Origin: Aquatica leii
Taxonomy: Eukaryota > Arthropoda > Insecta > Coleoptera > Lampyridae
NCBI GenBank assembly: GCA_035610365.1
Contig: CM069432.1
Location: 5,146,001 to 5,210,000, forward strand
Reading direction: 5' to 3'
Length of the DNA: 64,000 bases
Part shown: piece after piece, positions 43,666-55,263 of the stretch
How the letters are laid out: the number at the start of each line of letters is the position of its first letter
Position numbering within the stretch: position 1 is the first letter of the stretch
Position numbers and translations under genes: made by a program
The notes under the pieces: model-generated
Told to the model about the DNA's origin: nothing
Databases searched by the model: none
Seen by the model: only the letters and a program-made list of their open reading frames with translations

Positions 43666-45620
43666 GAACATTTTGAAAGTAATTTTGGGTTCTTGTATGT
43701 TTCTTAATTACCGTTAGTGTTTCACTAAATTTGCGTTTTTTGAACTATTTACTGAAACTATTTACTCATAACAATATGTAACGTCGCAACTGCTGTAAAA
43801 CAAGTTAACAAAGTTATGCTGCCACTGACACTATACATATCTTTTAAGCTACCAAAAATATTTTTGGATAGTATTATGTTTATCACTATAACCGTATACC
43901 GTTGGCGGATAAGATAATTAGTCACTTAATGCAATTGTTTATTTAATATGTTCTTCTTTACACTGAAGTTTTTTTTAACCTGTACGTGCTTCTTCTTTAG
44001 ACTAAAAACTGGTTTCAATTTTCTTTCGATACTTTTTATATTTAAATCTTATCTGGGACTAGAACATTCCATCTATTTCGACAATCGCCTCGAATGTTCG
44101 AATATTTAGGAAACGCTTGAACATAATAAGTTGAAATATTATAGTGTATATCATAATTTCTCAGAAAAATTCAAACTTGTTGCGGGTTTATCAAATTTTT
44201 TTTTGTTATTGTACATATATTTGACATTCTAAATTATATAGTTAAATTCAAATAGCACTTAAAATTTGTGAATTACATGCCGCTTTTGAACATAACCGAA
44301 TTGAAGCTACAGGATTTTTAAGAAAAGTGCTTCTGAAACAAAGTACGCTTAAGTATATTTAATTTAAAATTTTCAACAGCGAATAGCTTTCATCTTTATT
44401 TAAAATTTTTGTGCAATATTTATGAATGTAATATATTCTAAAGTGTATGGATTAATGTTGTCGTTCGTATAAATCTTTACTACACGGTTGTACATAAAAT
44501 CATTTTTTTTTGCGAATGCAAATTCTATTATGCTAACTGGTGTAATGAATTACTTTAAACAAGAAAAAGAAAAATCTAAATGATTTATTCAATATTCATT
44601 CTCTCTGTCTCATATTTTAATAAAGTTAACTAATTTCATAGTATCAGTTACATAAAAAGAGGTGACAATCCCACTAAAAAGCATTTCATGACAGAATAAA
44701 GAACTCGAGGAACGAATGAAGGAAAGGCTCAAGTGCATGACAAGAGATAATTAGTTTTCTCATTGGACAGCAACCGGTGAAAAGTCAAACAAGCTTGCGA
44801 GCAAACGACTGTGAACGTTGTACTATGGGTATTAAATGCCTCGTTCCATCTTCATCCTTTAAACAAGGCATGCCTCTTAAATTTTGCTTTTATTACCTCT
44901 TTATAAATAAAAGTAACGTTAAAAACAGAGGGAAATTAGGTTCTGGAAGAATTGGACAATTAGATATATAATTGCTGTAATTTCAAGCAAAAGTACGGAT
45001 CAAGTTTATTCGTCGATTTATATTTTAATATTAAAAACTCATCGTTAGACATATTTAAATCCTCTTCTGAAAAAAAAATTATTTGACTCAAAAGGTTTTT
45101 TTCAAATACTACCTTATATTCATTATTTACCTTTTTGTTTTTGATCGTGGAATTTCTGTAGAAATCCTGTGAAATTATGTTCATTAGCCGCTTCTCATAA
45201 AAGAATTTTTCTTAAAAGAGACGGTAAAATGAAAATACGTATATAATTTCAATTGATTAACTTGCATTTATGCAAGTATATGATGTTATTAACTGTATTT
45301 TTTACTTTGGAAAACAATTTAAATTATAAAAAGGTAATATTAAAAAGGTCGCGGAAAACAAATACGTTTATGTTTGCTTTTCTTTTTGAAAAACAATTTA
45401 ATCGTGAATTTTCTTTTTATGTTTTGGGTTTCGAAATTTTAGAGTTCGCGAAAAGTTAACGGTCTATTTGTGGTATTGAGCTGGTTTTCTACATTTAAAT
45501 TATATTATATTTGGCCTATATTTAGTGTCTTATTGTGCACTAAATTCATGATGTGTTTTACCTTAATAACGTTTTTATGTAAAATTAACATTAATAAATA
45601 GTTTTGTACATTCGGTACAT
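43666..45620. other. AT-rich stretch with no recognised gene
   Basis: Short frames at 44777-44971, 44960-45184 and 45253-45459 show no family resemblance. The 44640-44900 portion is somewhat less AT-rich and could be unique sequence. Confidence 0.4.
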
Positions 45621-45850
45621 CAAATCAATAGCATGGCTTTTCGTACTACATTTGAAAATATATTTAAAATATAAAATACAAAATATTTTTTATTTAATTA
45701 TTTAAAATATAAAACAGAAAATACATGGAACAACTTTATTTAAAATACAAAATAGTAATTATGTGTTTTAATTAGATAATTAAAATTAAAAAAATCAGAA
45801 AATTTTTAATTAAGTAGAATTAGCGTTTAAAAAATTATTCTTAGCCTTAA

Positions 45851-48429
45851 CCCATCACTGCCCAGAAAAAGAAAATGTTTGCAATTATTTTATTTTTCTT
45901 AATACGGCTTAGTGATTAGGGTCTCAAATGATCCAAAAAAATATTAACAAAAATTTGACACTTTCCATAACCCCACGAACCCCCGTACCATATATGGTCC
46001 GCTGAGCACTTACGGGAGCTAGTTTTTATATAATGGGATATTCATTAAAGTATAAAAGAAATACACAATAATAAGGAAGAAGGTGTTGATATGTAAACAC
46101 TTTAATTATTCTTTGCTAAAACTACAGCTACATATGACAAACAATAAAATAATCGAAGTTAGTTAGTGTGATAAGGATAAAACAGTCAATACACAGTTCT
46201 ATGTTACATTTACCACACATTGTACGAGCTTTAGTGGAACATTCCGGACCAGCACAACGTCTTCGTTTGTTGTCTGGTATTTTTTGTACCAAATGGTCTT
46301 TTCTGTCATATGCCAGAACTTGCTGAGCTTCTAAAGATTTTGAAGATCTTCCTGGCCCCTTCGGTAATGTTCCATATGATTTCAGGTATGCCAAAACGAT
46401 TTCTCTCCGAAATTGTAATTGGGGAATATCACTTACTGAGCGAAGGTATAAGAGCCAAGCATTGTGTACGGAAGCATCAATTAACCAGGAAAATAATGGC
46501 CAGTACCATTTCTTGTTGCGTATCTTAATTCGATAATTTGCAATGTTTTCATCCATCCGATCAGTTCCGCCCATGGATGCATTATACCTAGCAAAAATAA
46601 ATGACCCTCGGTATCTGTATTTGAGCCTTGTGTTTCTGCGAATATCTTTTCACATTAGTAATTGGGTCCACACCATAAATATTTGAAGCAACATTTACTA
46701 CTGAATTGTCCTTCCATTTACATAAGAATATACCATCAGTTTTGCTTATAATATTTTCAAAGTGTCCTCTGTCTTTCTTCATAAATTTGTCTTTTGTAGG
46801 CATTGGACAGGGTTTTGGTATTTGGTTCTCCCTTATTGTTCCACAACCACCAAATCTATTATCCGCCAGATATTTGAGTAAATTGAAGCTTGTAAATAGA
46901 TTGTCAAAATGAAAATTAAAACGGAGATTTTGGAGATGTTCGGGGAAGTTCTTTATCATTTTTACTAACGGTGCTGCAGCTTTTCCAACCGATTTTTCTA
47001 TTTCTTCATTGGTTGAAACTGATTTTTTTTGTACACTTCAAAATCTATCAAATAACCCTTACTCGTATTTAGGGGCCACACCTTGTACCCAAACCAGATC
47101 GGTTTACCTCTGATAAACTGCTTTATTCCATGTCTACCATAGTATTTTACCATACTCTCATCAAATGATAAATTTTGCTCTGGAACAAAATTTTCTATAA
47201 ACTTTTTTTTCAGTCTATTTACTATTGGTCGGATTTTCCAAATTTTATCACCACCAGGAATGAATTGTTCGTTGTTCGGCAAATGTAAAAATCGTAAAAT
47301 TTGCTCAAAACGATTTCTTCTCATTGCGTTGGAAACTAATACGTTGAATCAATCTTCGTGATGCTCCCAATACATTCTTTTGCAAGGGAGTCTATTATAG
47401 CCAGTCAAGAGTAAAATGCCAATAAAACATTTTATTTCTTGTCCAGTAATGTTTGGTGTAGAACTCAAAAAGGACGCATATCTATTTGTCTCTTCTACTA
47501 AAAAACTGATCAGGTCATCGTCGATAAATGATTCAAATAATTCAACAATTGATTTTGAAGAATGCCTTTCATAGTTTGGCTTAGAAAATTCTCTCGGTAG
47601 ATACATAAGGTCATCTATGGTGTAGTTCTGTTTTCTACCTGTATCTGGCAAACGATCTGTCAAAACTCGTGGTCTCAATTCGGCATCAGCTAATATGGTT
47701 TCTATTAAAATTGTTAAAATCTCCTCCAGAATCTTCATCACCGGAATCCTCATCACTAACTAAAGAAGGTTCAGGTGGTGCAATAAAAAGATCGCTTTCA
47801 AATTCTTCTTCATCATCAGCCAGTATCATTTTCAGTGCTTCCTGAACTGAAAAACCTGGTTCGAGAATTGCTGCCAAGGCGCTGCAAATAAAAGACATTT
47901 GATAGGGGCTAATATCAAAATTTCATTATACTATTAGTTTATCGGATATTGTATAATTCTTCCCTCTAAGTTACTGTCTAAGAGCAAAAACTTGTTATTT
48001 ACTGAAAAATACGGAATTTAAAGAAAACGCTATTGCAAGTGCCCAGCGTACCAAAAATGGTACTCTGAACTTTAGTCATGAATAGCTTTGACTACAATGT
48101 TTTTTTAAAAACAATTATTATCGATCAATAAACATACTTCATTTCTAAACATATTTCAATGGATTTTTTTTTATTTTAAAAGGTAATACTTACTCAATAT
48201 CCATATTTCGATCAAAATACGTGAAGCACAAAATTATAACTTTTTGTCGACCCGTCTCGTTGGGAACAAAGAGAGCTACTGGCTACCTGACGACAGAAAT
48301 TCAAAAGGAGGGGTTCTTAGAAGAGTGACGAATGATAAAATCGCTGGCGCTTAGCTTGCATTCTCAGCAATGGTAGATTAAAAGTTCTGTGGTTTTGAGA
48401 CCATATATGGGACGCTGGGCAGTAATGGG
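45851..48429 (-). mobile_element. piggyBac element, full length
   Basis: TTAA at 45847-45850 and 48430-48433; ends CCCATCACTGCCCAG and (reverse complement of the right) CCCATTACTGCCCAG. Subterminal motifs recur inside both ends: ACCATATATGG near 45989 and 48400, and GTGCCCAGCGTACC near 48040. Length 2579 bp with a transposase on the minus strand spanning most of it. It inserted in the hAT gene. Confidence 0.9.
46128..47898 (-). pseudogene. piggyBac transposase, near complete but broken
   Basis: Order of segments: acidic N-terminus (47898-47690), NYTIDDLMYLPREF and the DDE-domain opening (47600-47350), [19 protein letters not shown] (47324), [15 protein letters not shown] (first D), FNFHFDNLFTSFNLLKYL (second D, 46900), MGGTDRMDENIANYRIK (third D, 46574) and a C-terminal cysteine-rich zinc finger (CAGPECSTK...CGKCNIELCIDC). 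All three catalytic aspartates are present. A TGA nonsense codon near 47345 and frameshifts near 47010-46970 and 46580 inactivate it. It acts in the nucleus, cutting and pasting at TTAA. Confidence 0.9.
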
Positions 48430-48615
48430 TTAAGTAGTAACAGTTTTTCCGTATGCATGTCTGTCATGTACCTATCTTCTTTTAGGTCGCATGATCATAC
48501 CTGCATAAGAAAATAATCTTTCAACTGGTGCTGATGGTGGAAGTGGGGTGTTATATTTTATAAAAATTTGTTCTATGGTATCTGAAGTTGTAAATTGTTT
48601 GTACACTCGCTTTTA

Positions 48616-49072
48616 GCCAACATGACCGCTTAAGATCGCACCTATTCACATTCTAATAGTATAGTGTTTCTCATTAGAGGTTTGCAACAAATAAAGCATT
48701 GTAATTTTATTACATACATAGTTCAATAAAATAATAAAAATTTAAGCTTAGTGATCTGTAAATAATAATAAGTACAGTACGTCAGATTGGCATTTATTTC
48801 AAATTTTAAATGTATCTAATACTTAAAATGCATTTTTAGATAATTGATATACAAGCTAATAATTCTAAAATTTTTATTTCTTATATCAAATATTTATATA
48901 AAGTATTGCCTCCACTAATGGTACTATCACTAATGTTCTATTAATTGCACATTCGGAATAACGATGCATAATTAATATCATTTTAATATTGGTCTGATTA
49001 TTAAAAAAAAATTTTGGCTGGGCTAATGTATTTAATAACAAAATACTTCAATACTTGAATACTGTGAAAGTA
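48616..49072. other. Spacer inside the hAT element
   Basis: No reading frame. It could be an intron of the hAT gene or decayed coding sequence; no splice pair can be assigned with confidence. Confidence 0.3.
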
Positions 49073-49251
49073 CTTCAATTAGTAAATTAAATAAAAAACC
49101 ATATCGTACTGTTCTTTTGTGCAAAAGGACCTTCAGATTCTAAAATTAATATCATTTACATTTTTCGTAAACTTTATCATATTTGTAGTAATATCGACTA
49201 ATTTAAATCATTGTTTCACCAAACCAGATTTATTTAAATATAGTACACACA

Positions 49252-51027
49252 TCTATATATATAAAAATGTTATGTTGGTTTGTGTACGCTTCAAAAACTC
49301 AAAAAGTTCTGCACCGATTGAATTGAAATTTTAACATGATATAAAATCCGCATCAAGGATTGTTTTTATCTATTTTTTTGCATCAGTCACATATCTGCGA
49401 CCGCGAGAAAAGAGTTTTTTTAACGATCAGCTGTGTATCAGTGACCGCGCCATCTGCCATAAGCGAGGAAAACACTCGCTGTCAACCGCAATAGTAACGA
49501 TGCAGTCACATGAGAAACAATTTCGTTCCTAATTACATTGTTTATTTACAAAAAAATTTGCATCTGATTCTGATTATTATACAATCTGAATTAAATATTC
49601 ACTTAAATCAAGAATTTTTGATAGTGTTGTGATCGAACTGCGCCTTTCACCAAATCGTACGTAAAGGTTATATTTTATATCAAAAATGGACAGTAAAAAT
49701 ATTATTAACTGACAGGTAAAATAAAAGGACTTATTATAATTCAAGTGGATTTCTAACAGAAGTGAGTGGTTATATCTTTTTTATTACATCTAACACGTGG
49801 ACGTAATTATATTATTTATTTTGGATTAACCTCACTTTTAATGTATATAAATATAATTACATTAAAACTAGCAATTATTAATTAATACGAATGTCAATAT
49901 AGTAAACATCAATTAATTTCAATAATAAAATCAAATAAGATAACAATTAAATGTAAAACAGTTCAGTTAGAAAATGAAAACATAAAGACGTGCATTTTTT
50001 ATTACATTTTTCATAATTTTCATATATTTTTCGTTTTTAATAATTTACGGTTGTATATTGTGTTGTTTTTCTTGGATTTTCTGTAACCTTATATACTAAG
50101 TTTGCAAAACAGAAGTATGTTTTTATTACTCTTATGAAAGTATCAAATGATGAAACTGGCGGGATTTACTTCTTAGATGCACCTGGTGGTACAGGAAAAA
50201 CTTTTTTGATTTCTATATTATTAGCAACAATTCGCTCACAAAATAAAATTGCACTCGCTTTGTCGGGAATTGCAGCAACTTTGCTTGAAGGTGGTCGAAC
50301 AGTCCATTCAGCACTAAAATTGCCATTAAATATGCAAAGCAATGAAACTCCAACCTGCAACATTTCGAAGAACTCTGCAATGGCAAAGGTTTTGCAGCAA
50401 TGTAAAATTATTGTTTAGGCGAATCGAGGATATATAAATCAGTTGATTCGGCTACTAACGAAGATGATGTAGTCAACTATCCACCGGAATTTTTAAACTT
50501 GCTGGACTTGCCAGGATTGCCACCTCACAATCTTCAATGAAAGGTTGGATCGGTTGTTATAATGTTGCGAAATATCAACCAACCGCGTCTTTGCAACAGA
50601 ACACGGTTAGCGATAAAAAAATTACTAAACAACGTGATAGAAGCAACTATACTCAAAGGAAAGTATAAAGGAGAAAATGTTCTCATACCGCGCATCCCAA
50701 TCATTCCGACTGATGTGCCATTTCAGTTTAAATGACTACAGTTTCCAGTGCGGCTTGCTTTTGCTATGACCATAACCAAGTCCCAGGGGCAATCATTAAG
50801 TGTTTGTGGTATTAATCTGGAAAACCCATGTTTCTCACATGGTCAATTGTATGTTGCATGTTCCCGTGTTGGAAAACCATCAGATTTGTTTGTCTATGCG
50901 CCAGGTAATCACCAGGGTGACGGTTCTGTTTAGAAGAATTTTTTACCCCGACTATAAAATACGTAGGAACAAAAAATTGCAATATTAAAAATCTTTTTGA
51001 CAGTACGAAGTCTGTCGGGTCCGCTAG
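49252..51027 (+). mobile_element. Helitron with both termini
   Basis: The 5' end TCTATATATATAAAAATG follows A at 49251, and the 3' end ...GGGTCCGCTAG precedes T at 51028, so insertion was between A and T as expected for rolling-circle Helitrons. A terminal hairpin GACAG-TACGAAGT-CTGTC (50999-51016) lies 7 nt upstream of the CTAG. Two helicase fragments remain inside; the Rep domain is missing. 1776 bp. Confidence 0.9.
50134..50933 (+). pseudogene. Helitron helicase (Pif1-like), internally deleted
   Basis: The first part (50134-50418) has IYFLDAPGGTGKTFLISILL, a Walker A motif (GGTGKT), then ALSGIAATLLEGGRTVHSAL, the Pif1-type motif Ia region. The next 300 bp hold broken frames with [16 protein letters not shown] and NINQPRLCNRTR-like text. 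The end (50748-50933) reads [20 protein letters not shown] and [20 protein letters not shown], the helicase C-terminal motifs V and VI. Motifs II-IV are mostly lost. In Helitrons this helicase unwinds DNA for rolling-circle transposition. Confidence 0.85.
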
Positions 51028-51059
51028 TATATTATAAAAATACGTTTATATTATAAATA

Positions 51060-52000
51060 AAATACTCAAACTAAATAATATTTTGTATGTAAACCGTTAT
51101 TTTCCAAACATTCTTTTAACCTGTTCGGCATCGAGTTAATTAATTTTTCGCAGAAGTTCGATCCTCGGAAACGTTCTCAAACTTCATTTGAGGTTTCCAC
51201 TATATTATTTAAGTTTCTGGCCGGAATATCAAGGCGAGTATTGGTCCAAGTTCTGCTCATAGCTCGATGAGATTTAAATCGGGAGATTTTGTTGGCTATT
51301 CTAAAGAAATTACGTCGTTTCTGTCCTCAAACCACTCATTTACGATTCTGCTTTTACGAATTGGCGAATTGTCTTAGACAATAACAATTTCTTCCAATTC
51401 TTTTTCTGGTTAAAGTGTTCGCACACTTGGCACCAAAATTTCGTCTACGCTCGAACGTAACTTTCAGATGTAAATCGTGGTGGAGAAACTAGAACTAATT
51501 CACCCGGCCCAGCTTTTAAAAATCCACTCCCTAAATCCACGAGAAATTCTTCTACTTTGTCGATTTTTACGTACATGTTCGGTACTAAATCTTGTATTTC
51601 GTGGCCGCCAAAGTGTCATAGACGACTCTTGTGTCGATGAAAATACCTTTTCGTCCGTAAAAATCACCGTACTCCAGTCTCTGTACAAATTGTTTTGACA
51701 GAATCTAATTCTTGCTTGAGTATGCCTTTCTGTTAATTCGGTTTTTGTCGCAGGCTTATTTATCCCGCGTCGTATATATTGAAGCGCTGCAGTTTAAATG
51801 AACTTCTCGAATACGCGGAGCGCACTTGTAAAAGGAGAATTTTGAACACACCTAAGAATATTTGCATCTTTTTCTATGGTAATTGCTCTATTTATTCCTT
51901 TTGGTTTTGTTATAAGAGAAACTTCTCCTTCTTCATCAAACCTTCGAAGCCACCGACGAACTTGGCGCACCTGTATATGTATTTAGTTAAGTAATTTAGT
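51060..52000 (-). pseudogene. Tc1-like transposase, minus strand
   Basis: Reading leftward: VRRWLRRFDEEGEVS (helix-turn-helix end, about 51960), SPFTSAPRIREVHLNCS, YRDWSTVIFTDEKVFSST (first catalytic D, 51680), TLWRPRNTRFSTEHV, then broken text and finally FCEKLINSMPNRLKECLENN near 51090. The second and third catalytic regions are not in frame. It lies between the Helitron and the hAT element and is inverted relative to the Tc1-type text at 53582. Confidence 0.75.
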
Positions 52001-52261
52001 TTAACCAAATGATTCAATTATTTTAGTAAATTACGTTTTCTTAAAATAAGTTATTTTTTTTAACACAAAAAACCTTTAATAAAGTTCAAAGTGTGTTTCT
52101 TTTCCACTTACAATATTTTTTTTTAATTTATACTGAACCCTGATTGTTTATTACCAACTGAATTTTTAAGAAAGATAGTCAAACACGACAAATTTTTGAA
52201 AACATTGATGTCGATTTTGGATTGTAATAATACATTACCGTGTGAATAATTTTAATTTAAA

Positions 52262-53573
52262 CAGGGGCGTAGCTATCTTGGAGCAGTTGGAGCAAGCTGC
52301 TCCGAGCGCACGAATTTTGAGGGCGCTCGAGCCAGGGAGCGCAAATTTTTAAACAGCTTATCATAGTGTTATTTTACTAAATAGTTTTATTTTATCAGGC
52401 AGTCAAATATATGAACAAAATTTGACAATACTTAATGAATGTTGTGTGCGCTGTGTGACTGCTTAAAAGCTGAAATGTATTGTAATTGTACTTCTAGTAT
52501 TAGTTTTTCGAGGGTGCTCTACGACGTAATCGTGATTTGTAGCCACTTTCAACTTTAAAAATGCACTATGGTTTGAAAAAAATATAAATGCGGCGATAAG
52601 CGGTTTAAAAAAACATCTATGCAAAGTTGGAATTTGTTGTCCTTGGTTCTCATAAAAAAGGTGTTTTTGAACTTTTGCTTTTGTAATAAGCCCTTAATTC
52701 TTGTTAATTCTTACAAAAACAGGATTTATAATACCAGGCTGCATGGGTTTTACATAAACTTGTTATTCACTTTTAATAGAAAAAAAAGGATATTGATGAT
52801 TGAATTGATAATTGAATTATCAACTAAATGGAACATTGAACCTTGTTTCGCTAAAAAGAGATTGCGTTTAGTAAAAAAATCTTGGACAAACTGGATGAGC
52901 TCATTTAAAATAGTAAAGATTGTCTCAAAGTGAAAGTTTTTTAATGAAGTAATTGACGTAGTATTTACTCAATTAAATATTAAATTTAAATCTGTGCATA
53001 AAGTAAGTAGACTTTTTAATTGTTTATCGCTATTATATCTTGTCACATCATCTGATGAAACTATTTTGGTTGATTCGATTTGTTGAAATTGGCTATTTCT
53101 TTTAGTTTTGGACCACAATTAATAAGATTTAAAATGTGTTTTTTTTATTCAATTAAGACAAATTACTTCTATACGCGAAGTTGCTGAATTACTCTTAATT
53201 CACACCTCAGTCTCTCTCAAAAGAGATTTACGAAGCAGTATGTCTCAATCCCGTCTTAGCTTTTTGGCCGCAATATCAATTCAAAAACCAATTGCTAGTC
53301 AACTTGATCTGGGTAAATTAATTGACCGATTAACAGTTTTAAGATTTGTAAATGTCTTAATGTAGTTTATGACATAATCATGTATAAGTAATTCAATATT
53401 ACCGTTTGAATATTTTATATATTTAAAAATTTTAATTCAATTGTCATTAAATAATGTTTAAAATTGAAATTAAAAAATAAAGACTAGAAAATTTAGAATT
53501 TTATTGGAACATTTGTGAGGAGGAGCACAGATCTTATTTGCTCCAGGGCGCTGTATATGTAGCTACGCCTCTG
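52262..53573 (+). mobile_element. hAT element with perfect 8-bp target duplication
   Basis: Ends CAGGGGCGTAGCTA and (reverse complement of the right) CAGAGGCGTAGCTA are the CAGNGGCGTAGC type common in hAT elements. AATTTAAA flanks both sides (52254-52261 and 53574-53581). A degenerate hAT C-terminal coding part lies inside on the plus strand, while the N-terminal and most catalytic text is missing, so it is probably non-autonomous. It interrupts Tc1-type sequence. Confidence 0.92.
52619..53360 (+). pseudogene. hAT transposase C-terminal remnant (ZMYM1-like type)
   Basis: The 104-residue frame from 52619 contains IELSTKWNIEPCFAKKRLRL. Further on, in broken frames, REVAELLLIHTSVSLKRDLR and SSMSQSRLSFLAAISIQKPI (53185-53290) match the dimerisation motif CERTFSxLKLIKTYLRSxMxQxRLxxLaxlsIe of TTF/ZMYM1-type hAT transposases. 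Start and catalytic domain cannot be recognised. Confidence 0.7.
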
Positions 53574-53581
53574 AATTTAAA

Positions 53582-53985
53582 TAATGTTGCGCAAGTTGCA
53601 AATGAACTTTGGGAACGTTTTCGAAGATCCGACTACTGCAAAAAATTAATTAACTGATGCTGAACAGGTTAACGACATATATACGAAATATTAATTGTAA
53701 CGTTTTATGTATTAAATAAACATATTTCTATAATAAAATTAGTAACTAATAAGAGAAGCGATTATGTATTAATCTACTTAAAACTTGTTTAAATTTAGTT
53801 CAGTTTAAAACGATGATTTAAATTAGTCGACATTACTACAAAAAACGATTTTTTCAGTTTATATAACGATAAAGTAAATCGTTATTTCACAAAAAATGTA
53901 AATAGTATTCATTTTAGAATCTGAAGGTCGTTTTGTGCTAAAGAACAGAACGATATGGTTTTTTTATTTAATTGATCATTGGACG
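53582..53985 (+). pseudogene. Tc1 transposase C-terminal remnant
   Basis: Directly after the hAT target duplication the plus strand reads NNVAQVANELWERFRRSDYC and KKLIN, the C-terminal helix of Tc1-type transposases and the same segment that ends the minus-strand copy at 51090-51200. The left flank of the hAT continues this frame (NNFNLNN across the duplication). The remainder to 53985 is non-coding and carries the right inverted repeat. Confidence 0.6.
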
Positions 53986-53987
53986 TA

Positions 53988-55263
53988 TTTTTAATCAGTC
54001 CACTATTAAAATGATTTAATTAATTATTTCTATTTTTTTGGTGCCCACCGTTGCTTAAAAGAGGGGTGTGCAGTAGATGCTAAAATAGCATCATTTACTT
54101 TTGGAAATAGCGATCGTTTCTGTAAGCTATCTAACGATACAGAAACCAGTGTGGACCAAATTTTAGATACCGTAACTGAAAAGTAGTTATAATCTTTTTT
54201 ATACGCATTAATTGCGGAAGGAATTTGCCATAAAAGGTATTATTAGATCCTTGTAATCTGTCAATAGCCACAGCAATTGGTCTGAGAATTTGTATATATT
54301 CTGATAAAAACTGAAGCTCAATATCTCTAAATATGGGTAAATTTATTGCTTGACGTATTTGATTCAATTTATCTTTGTTTCATCAGATTTTGTAAGAAAT
54401 CAAATTTCGAGTTCCAACGAGTTGGACAAGTAGATGCAGAGGAACAAGTTGTAATATTTTTGTATATTTCAGCTGCTTTTGGAGATCTAGAGGTTTTCTT
54501 CGATAAAGAAAAGCATTTTTCAAAAACAGAATTATGCATTTTAGTATATATGGAATTTGGTTGTTCTGTATATGCGGCTTTAATATCACTAGAAGTAATC
54601 AAGCTAAGTGTGTGGCAAACAAAACGCTGATGATCAGGTAATAAATATTCTACGTAGTGTAAATCATCTTCAGTTCTTAGATCTGCAGAATTTATTATTG
54701 CTGGTATTAGAATCTTAGTCTCAACCTCATCATCGCCATCAAGATCAGCGTCTTATGTCAAATAAAAAAGTGATTAATGTAAAAGTCTGTGAATTGTATT
54801 TAGGAGTTACTTATTTCTATTTTAAGTGTGTTTTTAAATGTTTGAGTTTGATCATTTAACAATTCATGTAAGACAACGTTTTTGTTAGTAGTCTGCGACG
54901 TTCAGATTTGCAGTTTTGAGAAAAAGCGTTAACTATGTTTGCACCGTTGTCAGTTAATGCATCGATTCTTCCTTTTATAACTTTTTTGCATCGAACACAT
55001 TCTGCCCAAACATATCCATCACTTCTCTTAATCTAAAAAAAAATTCCATCCAAAATTAGAGGAATGCATTTTCTCTGACTTCCTACATTAGTAGGGTTAC
55101 TATTGTTAGAATCAAAATTTTCAGGGTTTGAAAAATTGTTCTCTTCTGGTTCAGCAATATTACCAGTATTATTAGTATTACTACTAGATGCTTCGACATT
55201 AAACTTTGTGAAAAATTTGAGAAATCCACAGAGAGAAATCAAATCGGTAAGCCATGTTGCCAA
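53988..55263 (-). pseudogene. hAT transposase, N-terminal and central part
   Basis: Minus strand, in broken frames: VWAECVRCKKVIKGRIDALTD leads directly into TDNGANIVNAF (hAT catalytic-domain text), then LITSSDIKAAYTEQPNSIYT with KCFSLSKKTSRSPKAAEIY and CPTRWNSKFDFLQNLM (54602-54369; the TRWNS motif), and LQFLSEYIQILRPIAVAIDR with LQGSNNTFYGKFLPQLM (54367-54131). HPSFKQRWAP near 54050 leads to the C-terminal part on the far side of the Tc1-like insertion. The upstream frame 55263-55033 is serine/asparagine-rich. Several stops. Confidence 0.8.

Larger units (their letters stand above)
45800..48615 (-). pseudogene. hAT transposase C-terminus (interrupted by piggyBac)
   Basis: On the minus strand from about 48600: TTSDTIEQIFIKYNTPLPPS and APVERLFSYAGMIMRPKRR, the hAT dimerisation motif. 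The frame meets the piggyBac at TTAA (48430-48433) and continues on the other side of it (45850-45805) as LLLKAKNNFLNANST and a stop, the usual hAT ending. The break is therefore a clean insertion. The coordinate span includes the nested piggyBac element. Confidence 0.75.
49073..53985. mobile_element. Tc1-like element with inverted ends, host to several insertions
   Basis: TA at 49071-49072 and 53986-53987 flank ends CTTCAATTAGTAAATTAAAT and (reverse complement) CGTCCAATGATCAATTAAAT. The inverted similarity runs about 110 bp inward (shared CCATATCGT, CTGTTCTTT, CCTTCAGATTCTAAAAT). Inside are a Helitron (49252-51027), a minus-strand Tc1 transposase (51060-52000) and a hAT element (52262-53573). 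Plus-strand Tc1-type text (NNVAQVANELWERFRRSD) follows the hAT at 53582, so the host element has Tc1-type sequence in both orientations. Confidence 0.7.

Noticed and set aside
44777..45459. Possible small host genes
   Set aside because: Frames of 64-74 codons in AT-rich DNA without motif, splice or family support.
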